From assembly GCF_000504285.1 (NCBI RefSeq), contig NZ_KI632511.1, positions 8,538,154 to 8,602,153 of the forward strand: 64,000 bases of DNA. The letters are read 5' to 3'. Each line of letters begins with the position of its first letter. Positions within the stretch are counted from its first letter, which is position 1. The notes below the pieces were generated by a model, which had not been told where the DNA came from, did no database searches, and saw only the letters and a program-made list of their open reading frames with translations. Origin of the DNA: Actinospica robiniae DSM 44927. GTDB taxonomy: Bacteria > Actinomycetota > Actinomycetes > Streptomycetales > Catenulisporaceae. Shown here one piece after another: positions 18,366 through 26,791 of this stretch. A program made the translations under genes and the position numbers.

Positions 18366-18725
18366 TACATCCTCACTTCGTGAACATTCATCCTATGCCG
18401 GACTCATGTCCAAGAACTGCGGGGCACCCCACTTCTCAAGGACCGGGACCCAGTCGGCCGGCACGTGCCCGGCTCCGAATCCGGCCACGACGAGGCCGTC
18501 GAGGTGCGGACCTGCCATCCCGAGCAGAGTCGTGTCGTCGCCCAACGCCGCGGTGATCAGGCCGGTGCGTACCCGACGCAGCAGCGCCCCGCGGATGCTG
18601 GGGGCTGGTGCGGGGCTGGCGTGGTAGGTGACGTGGCCTTCGGCGACGTGGCCGATCGGGCCGGGTGCCGAGGCGAACGCCGCGATGCTGGTGCTGTGGG
18701 CCTTGCTGACCTGGGATGCTGCATG

Positions 18726-20277
18726 GTGACTGGTTTGGGTTGGTGAGCTGGCAACCGTGATGCTGGGTGGCCGTCAGGTCGTCTGTGGGGTCCAGGGTTG
18801 GCTTTCGGCGGCCTGGATCAGCACGTCGAGAACACCGAGGCCGTGTTTGGCGGCGGTGGCGGTGTAGGAGCGGATCGCGGCGAACTCGCGTGCTCCGGTC
18901 AGGGTCCGCATGCTCCCGGAGATCTTGATGCGGTTCTTCGGCATCCGGATCTCGCGCTCGGCCGGATTGTTGTCGAAGAACATCCCGAACTCTGGGTGAC
19001 GCGCGTAGCGCACGTAGTCTTCGATCCGGGCATGCAGGCGCACGGCCAGGGCGTGGTGCTTGCGGACCAGCGTGGTCTCGCGTTGCGCGGTGCTCTCGAT
19101 CCCGTGTGCGGCGATCTGCGTGAGCCGGGCGGTGTGGAACCCGGCGGTGTCGACCTCGACCGGACCGCCGCCGGCGTCGTGCACGGCGCGTTCGAGTGCT
19201 GCTTTGAGCGCGAGGAGCGTCTCGATCGCCGCGGTGGCCCACGCCTTGTCCGCATCGCGTCCGGTTTCGGTGACCGCGAGCAGTTCCCGCAGCAGGTGGG
19301 CGTTGCACAGTGCGTGGGTGGCGCCGGTGTAGGTGTCGTACGGCGCCCAGGCGTCGTGCACCGCGATCCCGATGAAACTCGGCAGCACCCCTGCCGCGTC
19401 GCTGCCCTCACGCCCGCGCCGACGGTGCACCGTGAGCAGGCTGAATCGGGTGGTGGACGCCGAGTGCAGCCAGTGGCACGCGCCGGCAACCCGCATCCCG
19501 GTCTCGTCGAAGAACGCCAACGGCGCACCCGCGATCGCCGTGCGGACCCGTTCGAGCACCGGGCCGAGCGGCCGCACGACACGTTTGACCATCGCGCCGA
19601 TGGTCGAGGGCACCAGGGTCAGGCCGAACAGGTCCGAGAGGGCTTGGGCGGTGCGGGCCCTCGAGAGGAACTGTCCGTGCAGGAGGTACACGGCGATCCC
19701 GGTGATCCGTGGCCCGTACTGCACGGTCTTCGACGCGTACGCGGGAGCCGCGCCGGCCGTGACCGTCCCGCAGGCGCACCGGCACGAGACCACTCGGTGC
19801 TCGGTCACCGTGACCGCCGCTGCGGGAACGTCGAAGACCTGCCGACGTTCGAGCGCGACCGGCGCGGCATCGCGTAGCGCACTCCCGCAGCCCGCGCACG
19901 AGCCCGGGCGGTGGCGTATGACCCGGTCCGGCTCGGCCACCAGATCGAGGGTGAGCCCCGGGCCGCCCTTCGGCCTCCCGGGCTTGCGCCCGGAGCGCCC
20001 GCGCAGCGACTTGGGCGACGGCTTGGCCAACCCGTCCGAGGACGGCGGCTTCGAGGAGTTGCGCGAGTTCGCCGACAACTGCGCTTTGAGCGCCTCGACC
20101 TGGCTGCGCAGCACCTCGACCACGCCCGACAACTCGGCCACCGCGGACCTCAACGCTGCGTTCTCGGCCAGCAACTCCTCATACGAAGGCTGCTCCGACG
20201 CGGTCACCCGACCAATGATCACAGTATCCTGACAGGCCGTCAACCAGCCGGGTCGATCAAGCACCCAAACCTGTCAC
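18726..20277 (-). mobile_element. IS66-family insertion sequence, single-ORF type, complete
   Basis: The element is 1552 bp. The left end reads GTGACTGGTTTGGGTTG and the right end, inward, GTGACAGGTTTGGGTGC, matching at 14 of 17 bases. An 8-bp target duplication, GCTGCATG, flanks it (18718-18725 and 20278-20285), the duplication length known for IS66. It has only the TnpC-type transposase without tnpA/tnpB, as in the ISBst12 group. Inserted in the asparaginase gene. Confidence 0.93.
18774..20207 (-). CDS. IS66-family transposase
   Basis: The likely start is GTG 20207 (VTASEQPSYEELLAENAALR), although the frame is open to 20264. Domains in order: N-terminal coiled coil, a basic NSSKPPSSDG region, a zinc-binding domain (SCAGCGSAL and CRCACG), and the IS66 DDE core with FFDETGMRV, VHDAWAPYDTY and FGMFFDNNPAEREIRMPKNR. 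The IS66 C-terminal segment (FAAIRSYTATAAKHG) is present. The frame is intact. Confidence 0.93.
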   Translation of the reverse strand: MTASEQPSYEELLAENAALRSAVAELSGVVEVLRSQVEALKAQLSANSRNSSKPPSSDGLAKPSPKSLRGRSGRKPGRPKGGPGLTLDLVAEPDRVIRHRPGSCAGCGSALRDAAPVALERRQVFDVPAAAVTVTEHRVVSCRCACGTVTAGAAPAYASKTVQYGPRITGIAVYLLHGQFLSRARTAQALSDLFGLTLVPSTIGAMVKRVVRPLGPVLERVRTAIAGAPLAFFDETGMRVAGACHWLHSASTTRFSLLTVHRRRGREGSDAAGVLPSFIGIAVHDAWAPYDTYTGATHALCNAHLLRELLAVTETGRDADKAWATAAIETLLALKAALERAVHDAGGGPVEVDTAGFHTARLTQIAAHGIESTAQRETTLVRKHHALAVRLHARIEDYVRYARHPEFGMFFDNNPAEREIRMPKNRIKISGSMRTLTGAREFAAIRSYTATAAKHGLGVLDVLIQAAESQPWTPQTT

Positions 20278-20878
20278 GCTGCATGAACGTCGTCAGCGAA
20301 CACGACGAGGGCACGGCGTGGGGTGCGCGGTTCGGCGGCAGTCTGTAGGGCTGCGAGGAGGTTCGCCGGGCCGTCGGCGCCGGCCATGGTCGGGTTGCGC
20401 ATTGCGCCCGTGACGACCACCGGTACGCGGTGGTCGTGGCGTAGGTCAAGGAAGTACGAGGTCTCCTCGATGGTGTCCGTGCCCTGGGTGACCACGACGC
20501 CGGCTGCGCCGGCGTCGACGGCGGCGCTGATCGCCTCCGCGAGATCGAACAGGTCGTCGTAGGAGAGCGACGCCCCTGGTTTCTGCCGGAAGCTTGAGAC
20601 CTCGAGGTCGAAGCCGAGGGCTCCGATCTGGGGCACTGCTTCCAGAAGTTGCTGGCCAGTCAGTGCCGGGGCAACGGTACCGCCCGCCTGCGCGGTCATG
20701 GCGATGGTCCCGCCAAGGCTGAACACAGCCAATCGCGGCGCCTGTTCGATCAATTGCGGTCCTTCCCTTGGGTCGCGGCGCAGCACTGCAAACGGTTCAC
20801 AGGCGCACGGAGCCGACGCGCCGGGCCGAGCGTCAACTGGGCTGACGCCGGGTTCCCCTCCCCACCGATCGACAGCGA

Positions 20879-21868
20879 TCAAGCGCTTTGCGCGGGCGAG
20901 CCATCGACCGAAGAGGAGCGTCGGCCAGCGGACTTCACTGCAGCCCATGCATCTGAGACGATCCTACTGAGATCGGAGTGCTTCGGAGTCCAATCGAGGT
21001 CGCTACGAATGGCAGAGCAATCGGCCAGCAGGACTTGCGGCTCCGGCTTGGGAGGCAGATGTTCCGCGGGGATGGCACGGCCGCTGACTTCGCCGCAGAC
21101 CTTGATGATGTCTGCGACCGAGGCGGAGGTTGCGCCGACGTTGTAGGTCCGGGCCTCCCCGAGGCGCCCGAACAACAGTGCCCTGGTGAGCGCGCTTGCT
21201 ACATCGGACACGTGCACAAAGTCGCGCAGTGCCGAACCATCCCCGTTGACCTGCAGCTGTTGTTCGTGACCGGCTGCGACCGCGAGCGCTTTCGGGATGA
21301 TCCTGGAAAGGTCGCCGTCGCCGCGGCCGTGGGCTGCGCCAGCGACGTTGAATAGCCGCAGGATCGTCACTGACGAACGCGAGCTCTCCGAAGCAGCTGT
21401 ACGGAGGACCTCTTCGGCCTGCATCTTCGACTGCGCGTACGGGTTCGTCGGCTTGGCGGCGCTTGATTCGGTGAACGGCTGCGGTGCCGCGGTGTCGTAG
21501 ACACTTCCGGTTGAGGCGAACACGAACCGCAAAGGTCGAGTTGATGCGCTGTTCTCGGCTTGGGCGGCGCGAACCAGCGATGCGGTTCCCGAGACGTTGA
21601 CGGCGTGGTACTCGCGTTCGCGCTCAAAGGACTCGCGGACCCTTGTCAGAGCGCCGAGGTGTACCACGCCATCGGCTCCGCGAAGCGCGCGGCTCAACGA
21701 CTCCTCATTCAGCAGGGAACCGTGAACCACTTCGGCGACAGGAATATCCGAGGGCACTTGGCCGATTGGCCGGCTGGTAAGGGCCGTGACGTCGTGACCG
21801 TTTTGCGCAAAGCGGTGAACAACTGCGGTGCCGATGAACCCGAATGCTCCGGTGACCAGAATGCGCAT
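20879..21868 (-). CDS. NAD-dependent epimerase/dehydratase (GalE-like), copy A
   Basis: The 329-residue extended SDR protein has the Rossmann motif VTGAFGFIG at residues 5-13, a catalytic serine region FASTGSVYD and the active-site YAQSK (Y-x-x-x-K). It probably acts on a nucleotide sugar, as UDP-glucose epimerases and related dehydratases do. It ends 126 bp before the asparaginase start and may have been co-transcribed with it. A decayed relative lies at 29043-33080, sharing even about 50 bp upstream of the start. Confidence 0.85.
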   Translation of the reverse strand: MRILVTGAFGFIGTAVVHRFAQNGHDVTALTSRPIGQVPSDIPVAEVVHGSLLNEESLSRALRGADGVVHLGALTRVRESFEREREYHAVNVSGTASLVRAAQAENSASTRPLRFVFASTGSVYDTAAPQPFTESSAAKPTNPYAQSKMQAEEVLRTAASESSRSSVTILRLFNVAGAAHGRGDGDLSRIIPKALAVAAGHEQQLQVNGDGSALRDFVHVSDVASALTRALLFGRLGEARTYNVGATSASVADIIKVCGEVSGRAIPAEHLPPKPEPQVLLADCSAIRSDLDWTPKHSDLSRIVSDAWAAVKSAGRRSSSVDGSPAQSA

Positions 21869-21936
21869 GGTCCCCAGTTAAGCAGCGCAGCACAGTGGAG
21901 CCAAGCAAGGCGTAGGCATGCAGCGGAGGGTCGTCC

Positions 21937-22203
21937 CGGTAGTCGCCCACGTAGACGACCTGGTCGGCGTCGCAAGCTGACCAACTGCACAGGCGCTCGA
22001 AGAAGCGCGGCCCCGGCTTTGCCACACCCCATTCGCCCGAGGTGGCGATGGCGTCGACCGGCAGGTCAACGGCGCGCAGGAGTTGGCCGGCTCGTTCGGT
22101 CTGGTCTCCAGCGATTCCAACCCACAGGCCAGCGTCGCGTAGGGCAGCGAGCGCGGGACGTGCATCGGCGTAGAGATCAGCGTCCGTGATGGACTCATCG
22201 TGG
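21937..22203 (-). pseudogene. HAD-hydrolase fragment, copy A
   Basis: On the minus strand this encodes ESITDADLYADARPALAALR, then GLWVGIAGDQTERAGQLLRA, RFFERLCSWSACDADQV and VYVGDYRDD. It matches residues about 78-185 of the intact HAD protein at 28340-29011. Both ends are missing: at 22203 similarity stops abruptly, and near 21937 it runs straight into the epimerase upstream sequence. It is a recombination remnant. Confidence 0.8.
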
Positions 22204-22340
22204 CAGGGTTGACGAAGGTTCGGCCCTGCAATCGCATTGTAGTAGACCTGTCGCCACCGGTAACCTTGTCAGGATTGGATCTGTGTCGAACGGTCGCATC
22301 TCCCGAACGCTGCGACCTGCGAGATGTAAGGGGTCTGGTG

Positions 22341-23466
22341 ATGCCCACTGGTCGGCGAACGGCATTGGCTCGTCGTCGACGCGCACTCGGGATGTCCCAG
22401 GAGCGGCTCGCGATACGGCTCGGCGTTGATGTGAAGAGCGTCGCACGCTGGGAGCACGGCGCGTCGGAACCCCAGCCGTGGAACCGTCCCGCTTTGGCGC
22501 GCGCTTCAGTTGACTCTCGAGGACCTCGCCGATCTCCTCGCTCGCCGTCCTGAGGCCCCGGCGGTTATCGAGCAGGATTCCAGGTTGGAATCCGAAGAGT
22601 CCCTCTCGTTGCGCCTTGCGATCTCGCTCTCCCAGCGTGTTGACCAGTCAACGGTTGCGTTGCTTATTTCGCAGACGGGGAACATTCGGGTGCAGGATCG
22701 CAGGCTCGGCGGCGCGGTTCTGCGGGATCAGATCACCACGCACATCGAGAATATGGAATCGTTGCTCCGTCACTCTGTCACCTATCGATGGCGATCAAAG
22801 CTTGCAGCAGTGCTCGCGGATACCGCCACCCTGGCCGCATGGCAGTCCTTGGACCTCGGCCTCTTCAACACGGCGTGGCGGATGTTCGAGAGCGCGAAGG
22901 CGGCTTCACTCGAAGCGGGCAGCTCAGTGCACTATGCCCATGCGATGACGGAGCAAGCCTATGTCCTGATGGACCTGGGCATGACCGGCGACGCCGTTGA
23001 GTGCGTCGCCCAGGCACTTGACCAGTTCAGTGCGAAGGTCCCGGCTCGCCTTCGTGCATGGATGCATGGTGTGCAGGCGGAGGTCTGTGCTGCCCATGGC
23101 GCCGAGCGAGAAGCGTTAGCGGCCTTGGAACGAGCTGATCTGCTGCTCCCGTCGGGAGCAGGTGATCCAGATCTGCCGTTCCTCTCTCTGGATTCCTCAC
23201 ATCTCGCCCGGTGGCGCGGACACTGCATGGCTCGCCTTGGCGTGGCCAGTGCGGTGGAGGAGGCCGCCTCCGCTCTGGAAGCGATGGACCGGTCGTTCAC
23301 GCGCGCAGAGGCGGGGCTCCGGTGCGACTATGCCATCGCTTTGGCACACGCGGGCGAGCGTGAGGAGGCCAGCCGACAGTTGGCCCAGGCCCGACATCTT
23401 GCGATGGTCACGAGCTCTGAGCGGCAATTGCGCCGGGTCGAAGCTGCTTCAGCCCTCGTGGCGTGA
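22341..23466 (+). pseudogene. XRE-family regulator with TPR-like domain, frameshifted
   Basis: The first frame starts at ATG 22341 after AAGGGG and encodes an HTH (GMSQERLAIRLGVDVKSVAR) ending in EPQPWNRPALARA. The second frame, from about 22505, continues with LTLEDLADLLARRPEAPA and a helical repeat region to 23466. A single extra T near 22505-22508 separates them; the intact paralogue at 26788-28071 has the same join (SLALALDISVDELEALL). It may be a pseudogene or a sequencing error. It ends convergently with the Nudix gene, overlapping by 18 bp. Confidence 0.75.
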
Positions 23467-24003
23467 TAGCAGGATCTGCATCACTGCGATCAAAGTTCCG
23501 CTGTTCCAGATCTCGCCCTTGGCGATCAGGTCAGGGAGTGAGGTAAGCGGAATCCACTGCAGCCGTGCCGACTCAGTGACGTCCGTGGGTTCACCGACCT
23601 GCTCGAGGTCGCGTGCCACGAAGAGGTGATGGGGGCTATCGAGCATGCCGACCATCGGCTCGAAGCTCAGGAGCGGTTTGATGCTCGTGGCGCGGTACCC
23701 GGTCTCTTCCTCGATCTCCCGAGTGATGGTCTCGATTGGTTCTTCCCCGTCATCGACCAAACCACCGGGTAGCTCGTAGCCCCAGCGGTCGGCGACGAAG
23801 CGGTGGCGCCAGAGCATCAGCACGCGATCCTGCTCGTCGAGCATGACCGCGATCGCCGCAGCTCGTAGGCGTACCACGTGGTGCTCGAAACGGTGGCCGT
23901 CGGGCTGCTCCAGATCGACTAGGTCTACCTTTATCCACTGGTTGTCGTAGATAGTCCTAGACCCGTAAACCTTCCAGACCGAACCGTCTTCCTCGTCGTT
24001 GCC
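23449..24003 (-). CDS. Nudix hydrolase, ADP-ribose pyrophosphatase-like
   Basis: The box reads GGLVDDGEEPIETITREIEE followed by ETGY. Upstream the protein has VYGSRTIYDNQWIKVDLVDL and HHVVRLRAAAIAVML, and downstream LLSFEPMVGMLDSPHHLFVA, the arrangement of ADP-ribose pyrophosphatase-type (NudF-like) enzymes, which often form domain-swapped dimers. GTG 24003 is the likely start (VGNDEEDGSVWKVYG); the frame is open to 24084 without family character. Confidence 0.82.
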   Translation of the reverse strand, partial: GNDEEDGSVWKVYGSRTIYDNQWIKVDLVDLEQPDGHRFEHHVVRLRAAAIAVMLDEQDRVLMLWRHRFVADRWGYELPGGLVDDGEEPIETITREIEEETGYRATSIKPLLSFEPMVGMLDSPHHLFVARDLEQVGEPTDVTESARLQWIPLTSLPDLIAKGEIWNSGTLIAVMQILLSRHEG

Positions 24004-24238
24004 CACCTGGCCATTGTGCCAGAGCCCACACCTGCAGACCGCGGACACCGGACCTCCTTCTCCCACTTGCGAATGTTGCCGCATCCGGCCGACCGCCTCC
24101 GTAGGTCCGGCACGAAGCGGCGGATTAGAATCGGCACGATCAGGTACGGCGGCCTACTTCGGCTCGGTCAGATATGAATCGAGTGCGGCATCGAAAGGTG
24201 CGCCGTTGAGGTGACCCCCGGGATATGGACACCGGGTT

Positions 24239-25206
24239 TCATGCGGCTTCGAGTATCAGTGTAGCACTATCATTGACGCTGGTGGAGTTGCACCGGAGTT
24301 CGTAGTCGGCTGGCGAGAGCAGCCCGGCACGGCGGTGGCGGCGCCTGTGGTTGTAGAGCGCGATCCAGCGGAACGTCTCGCGGCGGGCTTCGGCCTCGTC
24401 GGCGAACCGTCCGGTCTCGAGGGTTGTGACGGTCTCTCTCTTGTAGGCCGCGAAGAACGACTCCGCAGCGGCGTTGTCAAAACACGAACCCACCCGGCCC
24501 ATGCTCCTGCGTATGCCCTGGCCCGCGCAGTAGTCGGCGACCAGGCGCGAGGTGTACTCGCTGCCCCTGTCGGAGTGGAAGGCCACGCCGCGTACGGCCT
24601 CGGACCCGCCGCGGGCGGCGACGGCGGCAGCGAGAGCGTCGCGCACCAGTTCCGCGCGGTGGTGATCCGCGATCGACCAGCCGATCAGGCGGCCGGAGAA
24701 CAAGTCGATCACTGTGGCGAGATAGACGAACGCTGATTCACCGACCGGGATATAGGTGATGTCCCCGCACCATTTCAGGTTCGGCGCGCTCGCGGTGAAG
24801 TCGCGTCCGAGCAGGTCGGGTGCAGGTGCTGCGGCAGGGTCCTGCTTTGTGAGGTTCCGGCGTCGGCGCTGGTGGCGGCCCTCGATGCCGTGCTCGCGCA
24901 TCACTCGGGCGACCTTCTTGTGGTTGACCGGGCCGACGCCGTCGCGCTCGTGCCAGGCGGCGAGGTCGAGCGCGACGCGCTTGGCGCCGTAGGTGCAGCG
25001 CGAGGCCTCGTGGATCCGGCGGATCCGGCCGGCGAGCGCCCGCTCCTCCGCTGCCCGCCGCGCGCGGGCCGGTGCTGCGGCCATCCAGGTGTAGTAGCTA
25101 TTGCGTCTGACGTTCACCGCCCGGCACAGGCGGGTGACCGCGTGCCGCTGACCGGCCGGAAGATCCGGCCGGGAGTGCTCGGAGACGAATCTGTAGCGGC
25201 AGCTCA
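24239..25206 (-). CDS. IS3-family transposase OrfB (element B)
   Basis: The rve core shows GDITYIPVGESAFVYLATVI, FHSDRGSEYTSRLV and FDNAAAESFFAAYKRE. The ATG at 25117 is internal: the frame is open upstream to the orfA stop and encodes typical OrfB N-terminal sequence (RYRFVSEHSRPDLPAGQRHA, CRAVNVRRNSYYTWMA). Expression therefore probably needs frameshifting from orfA. The catalytic domain is complete. Confidence 0.9.
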
Positions 25207-25521
25207 GCGATTCATCTCCTTGACAAAAAACTGGGTGGCCTTGCGCAGGATCTCCTTCTCCTCCTCAAGCGTCTTGACCCGTCGGCGCAGCGCCTTGAGC
25301 TCCTCGCGCTCGGCGGCGCTAAGCCCGCCGGCCTGGGCCGAGGCCTTCTCGGTCTGCGCCCTGCGCACCCAGGAGCGCAGCGTCTCCCGGTTCACGCCCA
25401 GCTCCATCGCCACGTCGGCGATCGTGCGTGGCGGGGCCGAATCGAGCACCAGCGCCACCGCGTCAGCGCGAAACTCCGGGGAGTAGTTGGACGGACGTCC
25501 CATCACGTGCACCTCTTCCAT
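25204..25521 (-). CDS. IS3-family OrfA (element B)
   Basis: The 105-residue protein has the HTH_Tnp_1 pattern (YSPEFRADAVALVLDSAPPR, IADVAMELGVNRETLRSWVR) and a coiled coil ending LRKATQFFVKEMNR, the typical end of OrfA where the frame shifts into OrfB. Confidence 0.9.
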   Translation of the reverse strand: MEEVHVMGRPSNYSPEFRADAVALVLDSAPPRTIADVAMELGVNRETLRSWVRRAQTEKASAQAGGLSAAEREELKALRRRVKTLEEEKEILRKATQFFVKEMNR

Positions 25522-26335
25522 GCGGATCCATCAGGATCCAATCATCAAGGTGTCCACGTCGAAGGGGTCGCCCCACCGTCCAAGCTGGCGAGAACCGTGC
25601 TGGCCCCGCATCGCGGAGTTCCGAGACTGTGAATTGCCCGCTTGCGACGGCGATGATCGAGACGTGACCGCCGCGGGCCGTGCTGACGTCGTTGTTGGTG
25701 TCGCCGATGAGCATCGGCCGCTCCGTCGCAATGGAGAGGTCGGCGTTCACCAGCGCCCGCGATCGCGCTGCGTCGAGGAGCTCCAGCCGCTCGGAGCCAT
25801 CTTCCGCGAATGCGCTGAACTCCCAGGCGATGAACTGGTCCAAACCGAAGGCAGCGAGCTTCAAGCGCGCCACCTCCCGGAGGTTGCCGGTCAGCAAGCC
25901 TTGTACGACTTCGGGTCGTGCGGCCAGCGCTGCGAGTGCTGCTCGTGCGCCGGGTAGCGCGCGGCCTAGAGATTGGAGCTGCTCGAGCCGGGACATATGG
26001 GCGCCGATCATACTTACGACGAAGGTCGTGAAGAGCGGATCCGGATCGACGATGCCGGTCCTGGTCCTGGTTCGCTCGGTAACGTGTTGATTCGAGCGGA
26101 GTGGCCACGGACACGTCGAGACCTGCGACGCGGTGTTGCGCCAGGGCTTCGCCGTGCCAGCATGCAGCTCACCGCGCGCCAGAATTCACGAACGTGGAGA
26201 AGTCGAGGCAGCAACTCGTGCCCTCGACGTATCAGGCACCCGGATCCGTGGCAGGGGACCGGACAGCGGATCTACGGTCCTGATGATGGCCCGATGCGGT
26301 GGAGCAGCGTGTTGGAGAAAACTGGTGCGCCCCGC

Positions 26336-26791
26336 TTAGAGGGTCACCCGGTAGGCCACCTTTCCGTCGTTCGGCGTCGCCCCGAGCGAAGCGTAGAAGC
26401 GCTGCGCCGTCTCATTACCGGTATCGGTTCCCCATTCGAAGCGGCTGCATCGTCGAGCCCGGGCGATCTCGCCCAGCGCTGTCATCAGTCGCTTGCCGAC
26501 TCCGGTCCTGCGTGAGGACTGAGCGACGTACAGCTCCTTGAGGTAGAGCGAAGTCGTGAAGCCTTCTGCAGGCCAGTGGAACGAGTACGAAGCGAATCCG
26601 ACGAGCTTGTCACCGTCCCACGCGAGCAAGGCCTCGGCTGCTGGCCGCTCGCCAAACAGTGCTTCCTCGATCTGTGCCAACCTGGCTTCCAGGAGATCGT
26701 CGGGGGTGCCGCCATAGAACTGCTCCAGTTCGTCCATGAGGTCGGCAAGCGCCTCAGTGTCCTCGGGGCGTACTGGGGCAAGAGTGATCAC
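26336..26791 (-). CDS. GNAT-family acetyltransferase
   Basis: The 151-residue protein has the full GNAT order: ITLAPVRPEDTEALADLMDE at the N-terminus, a long LYLKELYVAQSSRRTGVGKR strand-loop with the acetyl-CoA-binding R-x-x-G-x-G, and WGTDTGNETAQRFYASLGA near the end. The ATG overlaps the stop of the XRE-TPR regulator as ATGA, so it is translated from the same transcript. Such regulator-GNAT pairs are common in actinomycetes. Substrate unknown. Confidence 0.87.
   Translation of the reverse strand: MITLAPVRPEDTEALADLMDELEQFYGGTPDDLLEARLAQIEEALFGERPAAEALLAWDGDKLVGFASYSFHWPAEGFTTSLYLKELYVAQSSRRTGVGKRLMTALGEIARARRCSRFEWGTDTGNETAQRFYASLGATPNDGKVAYRVTL

Larger units (their letters stand above)
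17130..18431 (-). mobile_element. IS3-family insertion sequence A, complete
   Basis: The element is 1302 bp. The left end begins TGAGGGGCCACGAAGTTCTC and the right end, read inward, TGGGGTGCCCCGCAGTTCTT; about 20 of 25 terminal bases match. A 3-bp target duplication, CTT, flanks it (17127-17129 and 18432-18434). It carries overlapping orfA and orfB. Both frames look intact, so it may still be active. Confidence 0.92.
16898..20753 (-). pseudogene. Asparaginase broken by two IS elements and a frameshift
   Basis: The gene starts at TTG 20753 with GGAAGG upstream and reads RLAVFSLGGTIAMT (first catalytic threonine) and VVVTQGTDTIEET (second). It is interrupted at 20277 by an IS66 element, resumes at 18725 with VSKAHSTSIAAFASAPG, is interrupted at 18431 by an IS3 element and resumes at 17129 with SRIPVVL and [14 protein letters not shown]. 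Excision with one target copy each gives ADDVHAASQVSKAHSTS and [15 protein letters not shown], family-perfect joints. An extra base near 17100 also breaks the frame. Without these lesions it would encode about 329 residues, normal for an L-asparaginase. Confidence 0.92.
24207..25575 (-). mobile_element. IS3-family insertion sequence B, complete
   Basis: The element is 1369 bp. The left end begins TGAGGTGACCCCCGGGATAT and the right end, inward, TGGGGCGACCCCTTCGACGT; both continue with GGACACC. A 4-bp target duplication, CCGT, flanks it (24203-24206 and 25576-25579). It is not closely similar in protein to element A and belongs to a different IS3 subgroup. It carries orfA and orfB. Confidence 0.9.
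24154..26080 (-). pseudogene. HAD phosphatase broken by an IS3 element
   Basis: The readable part starts near 26080 (VDPDPLFTTFVVSMIGAHMS) and continues with ALPGARAALAALAARPEVV, VQGLLTGNLREVARLKLAAF, the FIAWEFSAFAEDG segment and MLIGDTNNDVSTARGGH (HAD motif IV, GDTxxD). After SELRDAG one base is missing, then ASTVLASLDG runs into the IS3 element. Past it the gene finishes with APFDAALDSYLTEPK and TAG at 24154-24156. The N-terminal DxD segment is not visible. This resembles phosphoglycolate phosphatase-like HADs. Confidence 0.8.

Noticed and set aside
18798-19877. 359-residue plus-strand ORF across the IS66 transposase
   Set aside because: Antisense shadow of a clear transposase with intact motifs.
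22200-22340. Extension of the XRE regulator upstream to 22200
   Set aside because: AAGGGG precedes ATG 22341 and the HTH follows directly; upstream text is not protein-like.
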